Shown: one piece after another, positions 7,677 through 16,284 of the stretch
Position numbering within the stretch: position 1 is the stretch's first letter
How the letters are laid out: the number at the start of each line of letters is the position of its first letter
NCBI GenBank assembly: GCA_015065135.1
Contig: SVQY01000013.1
Location: 1 to 49,557 of the forward strand
Direction of reading: 5' to 3'
Length of the DNA: 49,557 nucleotides
Origin: Oscillospiraceae bacterium
GTDB taxonomy: Bacteria; Bacillota; Clostridia; Oscillospirales; CAG-272
Translations under genes and position numbers: made by a program
Notes under the pieces: generated by a model
What the model was told of the DNA's origin: nothing
What the model saw: the letters and a program-made list of their open reading frames with translations, nothing else
Databases searched by the model: none

Positions 7677-9803
7677 TTATCGCGTTTGTGTCGTTCTGGC
7701 GATCACATCATCCTGCAAGGCTTGGTTCAGCTTGACGAAATAATCCGAAAAGCCCGAGACTCGGACACGAAGATGCTTGTAGGAATCGGGATCTTCTTGC
7801 GCGCGGAGCAAATCCTCCTTGGAAACGTAGGTGAGCTGGAAGTGGATGCCCCCGCTTTGCAAATAGGTTTCAAACAGCTTTACTGTTTTTTCGAAATGCT
7901 CGTCGTTCATGACCAATTGCGCATCAATGGTGACGTTTGTGACGGTAGGACCGTTGAGAATATGATGTGGGTCGCATTTTGCTACCGAATTCAGCAGGGC
8001 GGAAAGTCCCTCTCGATCGTGTCCGCCGCTTTGCCCAAGTCCGAACTTGAAGGGCTCACCGCTTTTTCGTCCGTCGGGAGTAGCGGGGGTTCTCTCTCCG
8101 AACCATTTGTGATGCTCATGATATCCGATGAGGTTTCCGGCCAAATATTTATGTCCGAACATGGAACGTTTATCGTTCAGATAGTGATACAGGCTGCCTG
8201 TAAAGCGTCTTGCAACCTCGTTTGAGGGTTCGTTATCGTTTCCAAAGAAATTACCTTTCTTTTGGATCAGCGCGAGCAGATCCTCGTGTCCTTCCCAATT
8301 GTCGCGCAATGCCTCGAGAAGCTCTCCCATAGAAAGGAGCTGTTCGTCGTATACGAACTGCTTCATGACGGCAAGGGAGTCGATGACGTTGGGGATGCCG
8401 ATCAGGTCAATTCCCGAGCAGGCTACCGTAGCGCCGCCCTGTGTCACGCTCTTACCGCGCTCCACACAGCCCTTGAAAAAGATACTGCTGACGATATTGA
8501 CATCTCTTGCTCGCAGAAGATTGAATTTGTCCTCATAATCCAGAATCTCACCAAGATCGGCAAACAGTTCCTTTTCATAGATTTGATAAAAGTCATCGAA
8601 GGTCGAACAGGAGAGTAGGGCATCGCTGCGTTCATGCAGAGTACGGGCAAGCGAACGAACAATGTTTTCCTGTGCGGAGCCCATATAGATCCCTCCCGGG
8701 AAGGCGACCTCGTTGCAGCCGACCATGGTATAATTGACGGCATCCTCGTAGGGCATTCCAAGATATTCGGTAAATGCCTTGATCTTTGGCTCGTCGTTGA
8801 CGAATGCGATCCGCTTGTTCGGATCCTTGCGCTCACAATCCATCATAAAGCGAAAGACCTCGGAGGGGGTCTTTTTTGTCCAACGCAGGGAGATCTGGGG
8901 AATATAGGTGGGAAGATCCATCAGCGCTTCCACGATCAGCCGCGACAGCTCGTTGAAGCCATCCTCTCCGTTCGGCAGATAGCCGCCAATGGCAAAATGA
9001 GATTCGCCGCCGCGATAAAAATTGGACCACTTTTTGGGCGTGTGGGATTGCAACATCAAAAACAGTTCTTGCAGGTATTCCTTTGCCATATCCTTGGTCA
9101 GTGTTCCGTTTTGGATGTCCTTTTGATAATAGGGATAGAGATAACGGTCGGCAAGACCGATACTGTCCGGAACGAAGGAAAAGCAAAGATAGACCGTCAG
9201 CACGGCTTCATAAAAGCTTTCGGCGGGATGCTCGGGAACCTTTTTCAGGCTCTCGGAGAGCAGGAGCAGGTTTTGACGGTATTTTTGTGTGCCCGTGCTT
9301 TGCGCAAGCGCATAGGCCTTGTGGGAGCATTTGTGCGCCCAGCCGATCAACGCATCGCAAAAGTCCGAGAGGGCACCAAGAAATTCGATGGCTTCACCGT
9401 CTTCTGCGTGAAACTGCTTAGACGCATTTATGCGCCTGCGTATGCCGCTGATACCGTCTTTGAGAACTTCCTCAAAGTTTGCGGTGGAGTGCTGCCATTC
9501 AAGCGTGACGAGATTGTGCAAGGGAGACTTATAAAAAGCCTTTTTTGCTTGCTGAAAAGCGAGATGTCCTTTTCGCCCGAAAATATCCCCTTCCACCGTG
9601 CCGTCGAAAATCAAATGCCCCGTCATTGCGCACTCCTCGCGGAGCATAGGCTCTTGCGCCAGAATATATTCGCAGACTCGCTTAGCCGACATGGCAACGG
9701 GGGAAAGAAACAGGTCCTCCCGATCATATTCGACTGCGACGGTTTGGGGATACATTTCTCCTGCAAGAGTTATTTCTGCCAGCTTTTTGATTCTTTCGTT
9801 CAT
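7677..9803 (-). CDS. Glycyl radical enzyme, substrate unknown (GCxE class)
   Basis: The ATG at 9803 follows a GGAGG site, giving 708 residues; the longer open frame to 9965 lacks support. The C-terminal glycyl radical motif is RVSGFSDYF with Gly684. The active-site cysteine lies in VGCNE (Cys363, Glu365). A Cys-x-Glu pair is known from the eliminase branch (glycerol and propanediol dehydratases, choline TMA-lyase, hydroxyproline dehydratase) and separates this protein from pyruvate formate-lyase, which has Cys-Cys. The Asn between them and the short length differ from the members I know, so I leave the substrate open. Neighbours are only the activase and an AraC regulator, with no microcompartment or aldehyde dehydrogenase genes. 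Confidence 0.88.
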   Translation of the reverse strand: MNERIKKLAEITLAGEMYPQTVAVEYDREDLFLSPVAMSAKRVCEYILAQEPMLREECAMTGHLIFDGTVEGDIFGRKGHLAFQQAKKAFYKSPLHNLVTLEWQHSTANFEEVLKDGISGIRRRINASKQFHAEDGEAIEFLGALSDFCDALIGWAHKCSHKAYALAQSTGTQKYRQNLLLLSESLKKVPEHPAESFYEAVLTVYLCFSFVPDSIGLADRYLYPYYQKDIQNGTLTKDMAKEYLQELFLMLQSHTPKKWSNFYRGGESHFAIGGYLPNGEDGFNELSRLIVEALMDLPTYIPQISLRWTKKTPSEVFRFMMDCERKDPNKRIAFVNDEPKIKAFTEYLGMPYEDAVNYTMVGCNEVAFPGGIYMGSAQENIVRSLARTLHERSDALLSCSTFDDFYQIYEKELFADLGEILDYEDKFNLLRARDVNIVSSIFFKGCVERGKSVTQGGATVACSGIDLIGIPNVIDSLAVMKQFVYDEQLLSMGELLEALRDNWEGHEDLLALIQKKGNFFGNDNEPSNEVARRFTGSLYHYLNDKRSMFGHKYLAGNLIGYHEHHKWFGERTPATPDGRKSGEPFKFGLGQSGGHDREGLSALLNSVAKCDPHHILNGPTVTNVTIDAQLVMNDEHFEKTVKLFETYLQSGGIHFQLTYVSKEDLLRAQEDPDSYKHLRVRVSGFSDYFVKLNQALQDDVIARTTQTR

Positions 9804-9833
9804 ATCGCACCTCCAAAAAATCAGGTTGATATC

Positions 9834-9862
9834 AGTATACCCCTTGCCAAAAGCCAAGTAAA
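9834..9862 (-). promoter_or_regulatory. Promoter of the glycyl radical enzyme operon
   Basis: On the minus strand, TTTACT (9857-9862) and TATACT (9834-9839) are spaced 17 bp apart, upstream of the GGAGG and ATG at 9803. The weak -35 box suits an activator-dependent promoter. Confidence 0.55.
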
Positions 9863-9911
9863 TGCACGAAATACTTCTTTTGCATTTTTCCGTACAACTT
9901 TTGAGAATATA

Positions 9912-9940
9912 TTGACAAATTTCAGCAGAGATGTTATACT
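9912..9940 (+). promoter_or_regulatory. Sigma-A promoter of the cassette 2 araC gene
   Basis: TTGACA (9912-9917) and TATACT (9935-9940) have 17-bp spacing. Transcription would begin around 9947, only about 9 nt before the ATG at 9956. Confidence 0.8.
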
Positions 9941-9955
9941 GCAATGGGTGATAGT

Positions 9956-10738
9956 ATGGACACAAAGTTTATGATTACGGGCATCGACCGAGTGATAATG
10001 GTTGGACAAGACGAATATGCCGATCAAAAGATCTCTTTTAATCACACATTAAAATCAAATGAATTGATTTTTCACTTTTCGGGACACAGCACGGTATATT
10101 TTGACGATCTGATTTTGGAAACGGCTCCGAACACCGTTCGCTTTTTGCCAAAAGGAAAGCCCCAAAGATACGACGTGATGCATCACGAAAAGGGAGAATG
10201 TATTGACGTGTTCTTTCAAACCGACCGTCCGATCTCCGAATGCGCTTTTAACGTCAACGTTGCGCAAAACGAGAAGCTCGGCTCGCTATTTAAAAGGATC
10301 TTTGCAACGTGGGTCGGAAGAAACGACGGATATTATTTTGAATCGCTATCCCTCCTTTACAATATTTTCGCCGAGCTGCAAAAAAACAATCACAGTCCCA
10401 AACAGCATTCCCTTAAAATAAAGCCTGCGGTAGATCATATCCACGACAGATTTTTGCAGGATGAGCTTTCAACCCCGGAGCTTGCCGCAATGTGTGGTGT
10501 CAAAGAATCCTATTTCCAAAGGCTCTTTAAGGAAAAATACGGTCTCTCTCCCAAAAAATACATCATCCAATTAAAGCTCAACCATTCCTGTGATCTGTTG
10601 CGCCTTGAGCGTTATTCCGTGGCGCAGATTGCCGAGATCTGCAATTTTTCCGACATCTACTATTTCAGCCGAAAGTTCAAGGAATACATGGGAATCACAC
10701 CGACCGAATTTATCAAAAAATATAAGTCTTCAAAATGA
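9956..10738 (+). CDS. AraC-family regulator of the glycyl radical enzyme cassette
   Basis: A 260-residue protein. The N-terminal part is a cupin-like sensor (FHFSGHSTVYFDD, RFLPKGKPQRYDV). The C-terminal part has two helix-turn-helix motifs, LAAMCGVKESYFQRLFKEKYG and IAEICNFSDIYYFSRKFKEYMG. The in-frame ATG at 9944 falls at the expected transcription start, so ATG 9956 is the likelier start. The leader would then be too short for a normal ribosome binding site, and none is visible. It is divergent from the enzyme operon it presumably controls. It ends in the hairpin bordering spoIVB. Confidence 0.9.
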   Translation: MDTKFMITGIDRVIMVGQDEYADQKISFNHTLKSNELIFHFSGHSTVYFDDLILETAPNTVRFLPKGKPQRYDVMHHEKGECIDVFFQTDRPISECAFNVNVAQNEKLGSLFKRIFATWVGRNDGYYFESLSLLYNIFAELQKNNHSPKQHSLKIKPAVDHIHDRFLQDELSTPELAAMCGVKESYFQRLFKEKYGLSPKKYIIQLKLNHSCDLLRLERYSVAQIAEICNFSDIYYFSRKFKEYMGITPTEFIKKYKSSK

Positions 10739-10742
10739 AAAC

Positions 10743-10778
10743 AGGCAATATCCCATACCGTTTGGTGGGATATTGCCT
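10743..10778. terminator. Bidirectional hairpin terminator, copy C
   Basis: A perfect 13-bp stem (10743-10755 with 10766-10778) and 10-nt loop, same core sequence as at 691-734. It lies between the convergent AraC gene and spoIVB. Confidence 0.82.
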
Positions 10779-10782
10779 TATT

Positions 10783-11814
10783 TTATGATAGCGGTACCGC
10801 CATATTGGCAAGCATATTTTCGATGAATATCCCATACCCCGTGGTGGGATCGCCGATGAGGACGTGAGTGACCGCGCCGATGAGGTGGCCGTCCTGAATG
10901 ATCGGGCTGCCGCTCATGCCTTGAATGATCCCCCCGCTTTTGGCGATCAGATCCTTGTCGGTCACGTGGACGGTGAAGCATTTGTTGCCATCCGCCTCCC
11001 GATGGATGGCAGAGATCTCGGCGGCATATTCCCGCGGTGTGTTGTCATCCAGAGTGCACCACAGGGTCACCGCACCGTTGTGGATCTCGTTTTTATACGC
11101 AATGGGCAGCTTGCCTGCGGGTAGCGTGGGACAGGCGGAAAAGCTACCGAACACGCCGCAGGGAGTGTTCTGCGTAAGGGTGCCGACCCGATCTGCGGAA
11201 AAGTGCCCCTTCAGCTCGCCCGGCGCACCCGGCGCACCACGGGTAAGACCGCCGATGGTCACCCCCATGACGTTGCCGCTGGCAAGTGGGATCAGCGCGC
11301 CGCTCTCGCTGTCACAGATACCGTGTCCAAGGCCGCCAAAGGTGTTCTGCTCGGTGACAAAGGTCACGGTGCCGATGCCGGCACCCGAGTCTCTGACAAA
11401 CAGCCCCGTGCGCCATTTTCCATCCTTATCGCAGGCTACCGGCATCAGGCTTGCTTTGCGCTCCTCGCCATCACGTCGATAGGAAATTTCAATACCGTTA
11501 TGGGCATTTTCGGTAATTTTGGCCGAGAGCTCTGTTGCGCTCGACACCGCTTGGCCGTTGACACAGTAGATGCAATCGCCGGGGCAGATGCCCGCTGCTC
11601 TGGCAGGGTTTTCAGTCTTGCCGCCGTGCTCCACGTCGCAGTATCCCACTACCAGAACACCATCGGTCACAAACCGCACACCAAAGGGAACGCCGCCCAC
11701 AAAAAGCGTGGGGCGGGCCTCCTCCGCGGCCGCCCGTACCGGCAGCACCGCTGTTATCATTAGAATGAAGAGCAGCAACAGGCTGCCATATTTTTTTATT
11801 TTGTTTGAAAGCAT
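10783..11814 (-). CDS. spoIVB: SpoIVB serine peptidase (stage IV sporulation)
   Basis: SpoIVB is made in the forespore and cleaves SpoIVFA, triggering pro-sigma-K processing in the mother cell. The 343-residue form starts at ATG 11814 behind a GGGGGA site; the in-frame TTG at 11829 overlaps that site. An N-terminal hydrophobic anchor (residues 10-28) precedes a PDZ domain (about 40-125) and the S55 peptidase domain. Catalytic residues are visible as His164 (GLGHGICD) and the Ser of GMSGSP (Ser301). This is the only complete copy. Its last ~133 bp are repeated at 6679 and 735, and both fragments diverge from it exactly at the catalytic-serine codons. The usual neighbours spo0A and recN are not in the window. 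Confidence 0.95.
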   Translation of the reverse strand: MLSNKIKKYGSLLLLFILMITAVLPVRAAAEEARPTLFVGGVPFGVRFVTDGVLVVGYCDVEHGGKTENPARAAGICPGDCIYCVNGQAVSSATELSAKITENAHNGIEISYRRDGEERKASLMPVACDKDGKWRTGLFVRDSGAGIGTVTFVTEQNTFGGLGHGICDSESGALIPLASGNVMGVTIGGLTRGAPGAPGELKGHFSADRVGTLTQNTPCGVFGSFSACPTLPAGKLPIAYKNEIHNGAVTLWCTLDDNTPREYAAEISAIHREADGNKCFTVHVTDKDLIAKSGGIIQGMSGSPIIQDGHLIGAVTHVLIGDPTTGYGIFIENMLANMAVPLS

Positions 11815-11966
11815 GATCTTTTCCCCCAAAAAATTCGCTTGCTATTACTATGTGCGATTTCGTGGCTCTTCATCAATAGCAATTAAAACGCATATTGCCA
11901 TGATTTTATGAAACGCAAAGCACGAGGTTTTTTATAATTTAATCGTAAAAAAGCCGTGGTCGGCGA

Positions 11967-11994
11967 TTGACAAAATAAAAAAATCGTTTATAAT
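11967..11994 (+). promoter_or_regulatory. Promoter of the marR-ABC exporter operon
   Basis: TTGACA (11967-11972) and TATAAT (11989-11994) with 16-bp spacing, directly followed by the palindrome at 11998. Confidence 0.8.
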
Positions 11995-11997
11995 GTA

Positions 11998-12015
11998 ATT
12001 AGTTTACTAACTAAT
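11998..12015. promoter_or_regulatory. MarR-type operator palindrome
   Basis: ATTAGTTTACTAACTAAT has perfect 7-bp arms around a TACT centre. It lies at the expected transcription start of the MarR gene. Such A/T-rich AACTAAT-type palindromes are typical MarR operators, so autorepression relieved by a drug-like ligand is likely. Confidence 0.75.
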
Positions 12016-12034
12016 CATTTGAAAGAGGTATGGT

Positions 12035-12508
12035 ATGACACAGGAACATCTGTTACCGTCTCCACCCGAACGCGAGGAGCTGCGCGCGCTGCCGCAGGCG
12101 CCCCGTATGATCATGGAGCTTTCGCGTATGCTGCGCTTTCGCGCAAGGCAGGGCGAAGCGGAGGGGATCATGACCCAGAACACCGCCCGCTTGGTGCTTT
12201 CGCATCTGGCGGTGCACGATGGCGTGAACCAGCTGGAGCTGGTGAAGCTGACCCGATTGAAGGCGCCGACCGTCAGCGTTCTGCTCAAACGGATGGAGGC
12301 AGAGGGTTACGTAGAGCGAGTGCCGGATCCAAAGGACGGGCGTGCTGTTCTCGTGATGCTGACCGAGCGGGGCAGAGCCTTTGACAGCGAGCGCCTTTCC
12401 CGTATTTCGAATAACGACCAAACGGCTATGCACGGTTTTTCTGCCGAGGAGGAGGCGCTTCTGACCTCTATGCTCACACGCATTCGGCAGAATTTGCTGG
12501 AGGGGTGA
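12035..12508 (+). CDS. MarR-family transcriptional regulator
   Basis: A 157-residue winged-helix regulator. The recognition region reads NQLELVKLTRLKAPTVSVLL and the wing DPKDGRAVLVMLTERG, both typical of MarR. The start has GAAAGAGG upstream. It is the first gene of an operon with two ABC exporter half-transporters (4 bp to the next gene) and most likely represses the operon through the palindrome at 11998-12015, as in many multidrug exporter loci of Bacillota. Confidence 0.93.
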   Translation: MTQEHLLPSPPEREELRALPQAPRMIMELSRMLRFRARQGEAEGIMTQNTARLVLSHLAVHDGVNQLELVKLTRLKAPTVSVLLKRMEAEGYVERVPDPKDGRAVLVMLTERGRAFDSERLSRISNNDQTAMHGFSAEEEALLTSMLTRIRQNLLEG

Positions 12509-12512
12509 CCGG

Positions 12513-14315
12513 ATGAGAAAGCTGTTTCGATTTCTGAAGCCCTATTGGCATTATGCCATTGTTTCTCCCTTGCTGATGATCCTGGAGGTCACGGCGGATC
12601 TTTGTTTGCCGTATCTGATGTCCTTCATTGTCAATTACGGCATCATCGGAGACAATATTGCCGAAAACAGGTTTGCCTCCGGTGTGATGAACCTTGTGTT
12701 CGGAGAGGGCAATTACCGCTCGCTGCATATCATCATCACCTTTGGCGTGCTGATGCTGCTGGTGACTCTTGTGGGCGGCTTTTTCGGCACGCTTTGCGCC
12801 TATACCGCCGCCAAGGCCTCCCAGGGCTTTGGTCACGATCTGCGCCGTGCTGCTTATCAGCGCGTGATGTCGTTATCTATTGAGCAGACCGATCAGTTTA
12901 CCACCGGCTCGCTGGTCACGCGCATGACCAACGACATCGCGATGATCGTGGAGTTTATGGAGATGATCCTGCGGATGTTCGTGCGTGCGCCCTTTTTTAT
13001 GATCGGCGGAACCTTCTTCCTGCTCTCACTCGATATCAAATTCGGCGTGGTGCTGCTGGCAGCGCTGCCAATGCTGATCGTGACGCTGGTGCTGGTGCTC
13101 AGCCGTGCCGTGCCGCTGTTCGGTACGGTGCAAAAGAAGCTGGACCGCGTGAACTGCGTGGTGCAGGAGAATGTCAGCGGCGCTCGTGTAGTCAAGGCCT
13201 ACGTGCGCGAGGAGTATGAGTGCGAGCGCTTCCGCACGGCCAACGCAGAGCTGCGAAACGTGAATTATCGCGTGCAGAAGCTGATGGCGATCATCCATCC
13301 CGTGCTGGTTGTGGTGCAGAATTTTGCTGTGATCGCCATTATTTGGCTGGGTGGCAGGAGCATTGCCGACGGCATTGGCGGCATGAGCACCGGTAACGTG
13401 ATGGCTGCGGTGACCTATACCATCCAGGTGGTCTCCTCGATCATGATGATCACGATGATGTTTCAATCGGTCTCCCGCGCATTGGCCTCGGCGGCACGTG
13501 TGCGCGAGATCATGGATTGCGATCCCGTTATCCGCGGCGGCGAGGCCACCGCTGCCCCTGCGCCGGTGGCGGTCAGCTTCCGTAACGTCAGCTTCCGTTA
13601 TCCCGGCACGGTAGGTAGCCCGGTGCTGCACGATATTAACTTGGATATCCGTAAGGGCGAGACCTTGGCCATCGTCGGTGCAACGGGATCAGGCAAATCC
13701 TCGCTTGTGCGGATGATCCCGCGCTTCTATGATGCGGTGGCGGGCGAGGTGCTGATCGACGGTGTGCCGGTCAAGGAATACGATCTGAAGGAGCTGCGAA
13801 AAAAGATCGGCTTCGTGCTGCAGAAAAGCGAGCTTTTTTCGGATACGGTGGCCAACAATATCCGTTGGGGCAAAGAGGATGCTACCGATGAGGAGATCCG
13901 CGCAGCGGCTGTCATTGCTCAGGCAGACGGGTTTGTGCAGGGCTTTTCTGAGGGGTATGAGACCTTTGTGGCAGAAAAGGGTGCCTCCCTCTCGGGTGGA
14001 CAGAAGCAGCGCCTTTCTATTGCGCGCGCGTTGGCGCGCAAGCCCGAGATCCTGATCCTGGACGATGCTACCTCTGCGCTGGATCTTGCTACCGAGGCCA
14101 AGCTGCGCTGTGCGCTGAACGAAGCGATGGCGGATACCACAGTGATCCTGATCGCTCAGCGCATAGCGAGCGTGCGCGAGGCCGATCGTATCGCCGTACT
14201 GGAAAACGGTACCATCAAGGCCTGCGCGCCTCACGCGGAGCTGATGGAAACCTGCGATACCTACCGCGAGATCTATGCTTCTCAGATGGAGAGAGGGGGT
14301 GCGGCCAATGGATAA
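12513..14315 (+). CDS. ABC exporter half-transporter A (multidrug type)
   Basis: A 600-residue type IV ABC exporter: six membrane segments in the first ~310 residues, then a nucleotide-binding domain. Walker A GATGSGKSS begins at residue 389, the signature is LSGGQKQR, and Walker B ends in Asp517. The next residue, the catalytic base, is Asp518 instead of Glu. Together with the LSQGQ signature of the partner this marks one degenerate ATP site, as in heterodimers such as BmrCD or TM287/288. It follows the MarR gene by 4 bp and overlaps the partner gene by 8 bp. The substrate is unknown; drug or peptide export is likely. Confidence 0.93.
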   Translation: MRKLFRFLKPYWHYAIVSPLLMILEVTADLCLPYLMSFIVNYGIIGDNIAENRFASGVMNLVFGEGNYRSLHIIITFGVLMLLVTLVGGFFGTLCAYTAAKASQGFGHDLRRAAYQRVMSLSIEQTDQFTTGSLVTRMTNDIAMIVEFMEMILRMFVRAPFFMIGGTFFLLSLDIKFGVVLLAALPMLIVTLVLVLSRAVPLFGTVQKKLDRVNCVVQENVSGARVVKAYVREEYECERFRTANAELRNVNYRVQKLMAIIHPVLVVVQNFAVIAIIWLGGRSIADGIGGMSTGNVMAAVTYTIQVVSSIMMITMMFQSVSRALASAARVREIMDCDPVIRGGEATAAPAPVAVSFRNVSFRYPGTVGSPVLHDINLDIRKGETLAIVGATGSGKSSLVRMIPRFYDAVAGEVLIDGVPVKEYDLKELRKKIGFVLQKSELFSDTVANNIRWGKEDATDEEIRAAAVIAQADGFVQGFSEGYETFVAEKGASLSGGQKQRLSIARALARKPEILILDDATSALDLATEAKLRCALNEAMADTTVILIAQRIASVREADRIAVLENGTIKACAPHAELMETCDTYREIYASQMERGGAANG

Positions 14316-16284
14316 GCAGAGACAGCTGCCAATGCCGGGTCCCGGTGCCGGTGGCAGAAACAATATGAGCCGTGTGAACGGCGAAAAGCCCAAGCATACC
14401 AGAGAAACGCTGAGGCGACTGACCAAGTATATCGGCCGCAGCCGCTATGTGCTTATCGCCCTGCTGGCGTTGACGCTGCTGATCGCAGTCATTGATCTTA
14501 CCGGTCCCTTGCTGCAGGGTAATGCCATCGATGCGATCGAAGCCGTTTATTACGATGCCTCCACCTATGTGGAGGGCGGGGAAAATATACCACTTTACGA
14601 CTACAGCGCAAATGATCCACAGTACGAGGGGATGGAGATCAAGACCAAATATGTGGTCCATTGGAAGCGCGAGGCATACGTGGGCAAAAAGGATGCCTAT
14701 ACCAACGGTATGCTGCCCAACCTCATTGCGATGGGCGTGCTTTTTGCGGTCTCGGCGGTGCTGAACTACTTTATGGGCATTTTGGCAGCCAAGCTCTCGC
14801 AGCGTACCGTGTATACGATGCGCAATGATCTTTTTGAAAAGATCTCGCGTCTGCCCATCCGCTATCTGGATACGCATAAGCACGGCGATATCATGTCGCG
14901 TATCACCAATGATGTGGAAAACGTTTCCAACGCCATCTCCAGCGCCATCACCTTACTGTTTTCCGGCATTCTGACCATCGTTGGAGCCCTTGTGATGATG
15001 CTGATCCTAAGCCCCGTTATGACACTTGTGGCTATGATCACCATTCCGCTCTCGATCCTCATCTCCTCCAAGCTGACCAAATTTATGCGCAAGCATTTTA
15101 TCCGTCGGCAAAAGCTGCTGGGCGCTATGAACGGCACGGTAGAGGAGATGGTGACCTCCTACGGCACCGTGGTAGCATATGGCAAGGAGCCGGAGGCGGT
15201 AGAGAAATTTGCCGCATACAGCGGTGAATATCGTGATTGCTCGATCAAGGCGCGCGTGTGGGGCTCTATTATGGGGCCGCTGATGAACTTCCTTGGCAAC
15301 CTGCAATACGTACTGGTGGCGGCCACCGGCGGTGCGCTGTATCTGTACGGCGGAACCGGCATCAGCATCGGCAACATCCAATCGATGCTTTCCTACTCCA
15401 AAAGCTTTACGCGTCCGGTCAATCAGATCGCCAATCAGTATTCCACCATTCTTACCGCTCTGGCGGGCGCCGAGCGTATTTTCGAGATCATGGACGGCAA
15501 GGACGAGATCGACGAGGGTACGCGCGCGATGCCAACCGCTGCGGTGGAGGGGAACATTTCCTTCCGTCATATCGATTTCGGCTACGTGCCGGGCGAACCG
15601 GTTCTGAAGGGGCTTGACCTGGAGGTCGGCAAGGGCAAAAAGATCGCCATTGTTGGTGCGACCGGCTCGGGAAAGACCACGATCGTTAATTTGCTGACGC
15701 GTTTCTATGAGTTGGATGGCGGCGAGATCTCCATCGATGGGGTGAACATCACCGAGATTCCCAAGGCGGATCTGCGACACGCCATTGCGATCGTTCTGCA
15801 GGACACCGTTCTGTTCCGCGATACCATTCGTAATAATATCAAATACGGCGCGGAGAATGCCAGCGACGAAGAAATGAAGCGTGCAGCACGTCACGCGCGC
15901 GCAGATCGCTTTATCGAGCGTCTGCCCGACGGATATGACACGATGCTGACCGAGGGGGGCGGCAACCTTTCCCAGGGGCAGCGGCAGCTGCTCTCTATTG
16001 CAAGAGCGGTGCTGGCGGATCCCAAGATCCTGATTCTGGATGAGGCCACCTCCTCGGTGGATACCCGTACTGAGATGCATATCCAGCAGGCGATGGTGGC
16101 GTTGATGAAGAATCGCACCTCGCTGATCATCGCGCACCGGCTTTCCACCATTCGCGATGCGGATACCATCGTGGTGCTGCGCGGTGGCACCATTGCAGAG
16201 GCGGGTAATCACGAGGAGCTGCTGGCCAAGGGCGGCGAATACGCCAAGCTTTACAGCAACCAGTTTGCGGGGATCGCCACATGA
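14308..16284 (+). CDS. ABC exporter half-transporter B (multidrug type)
   Basis: Partner of the preceding half-transporter, 658 residues from ATG 14308, which follows GAGAGAGGGGG and overlaps the previous stop by 8 bp. An N-terminal basic extension precedes six membrane segments. An extra stretch of about 60 residues between the first two segments (around ALEAVYYD to VGKKDAYTNG) is predicted to be extracytoplasmic. Walker A GATGSGKTT is at residue 450, the signature is the variant LSQGQRQL, and Walker B is ILILDE with catalytic Glu579. This subunit carries the competent Walker B of the heterodimer. Confidence 0.93.
   Translation: MDKQRQLPMPGPGAGGRNNMSRVNGEKPKHTRETLRRLTKYIGRSRYVLIALLALTLLIAVIDLTGPLLQGNAIDAIEAVYYDASTYVEGGENIPLYDYSANDPQYEGMEIKTKYVVHWKREAYVGKKDAYTNGMLPNLIAMGVLFAVSAVLNYFMGILAAKLSQRTVYTMRNDLFEKISRLPIRYLDTHKHGDIMSRITNDVENVSNAISSAITLLFSGILTIVGALVMMLILSPVMTLVAMITIPLSILISSKLTKFMRKHFIRRQKLLGAMNGTVEEMVTSYGTVVAYGKEPEAVEKFAAYSGEYRDCSIKARVWGSIMGPLMNFLGNLQYVLVAATGGALYLYGGTGISIGNIQSMLSYSKSFTRPVNQIANQYSTILTALAGAERIFEIMDGKDEIDEGTRAMPTAAVEGNISFRHIDFGYVPGEPVLKGLDLEVGKGKKIAIVGATGSGKTTIVNLLTRFYELDGGEISIDGVNITEIPKADLRHAIAIVLQDTVLFRDTIRNNIKYGAENASDEEMKRAARHARADRFIERLPDGYDTMLTEGGGNLSQGQRQLLSIARAVLADPKILILDEATSSVDTRTEMHIQQAMVALMKNRTSLIIAHRLSTIRDADTIVVLRGGTIAEAGNHEELLAKGGEYAKLYSNQFAGIAT

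Larger units (their letters stand above)
6813..10915. mobile_element. Putative cassette 2: glycyl radical enzyme module
   Basis: The unit runs from arm B to the catalytic-Ser boundary in the resident spoIVB. It contains activase and glycyl radical enzyme genes on the minus strand, a divergent AraC gene, a hairpin and the spoIVB 3' end now fused to the intact gene. The layout is the same as cassette 1 with unrelated cargo. The fact that a spoIVB end closes each unit implies that insertion leaves spoIVB functional. No recombinase is present. Confidence 0.55.

Noticed and set aside
7677-9965. Longer 762-residue version of the glycyl radical enzyme
   Set aside because: The extra N-terminus crosses the divergent promoters and lacks a ribosome binding site; ATG 9803 has GGAGG at good spacing.
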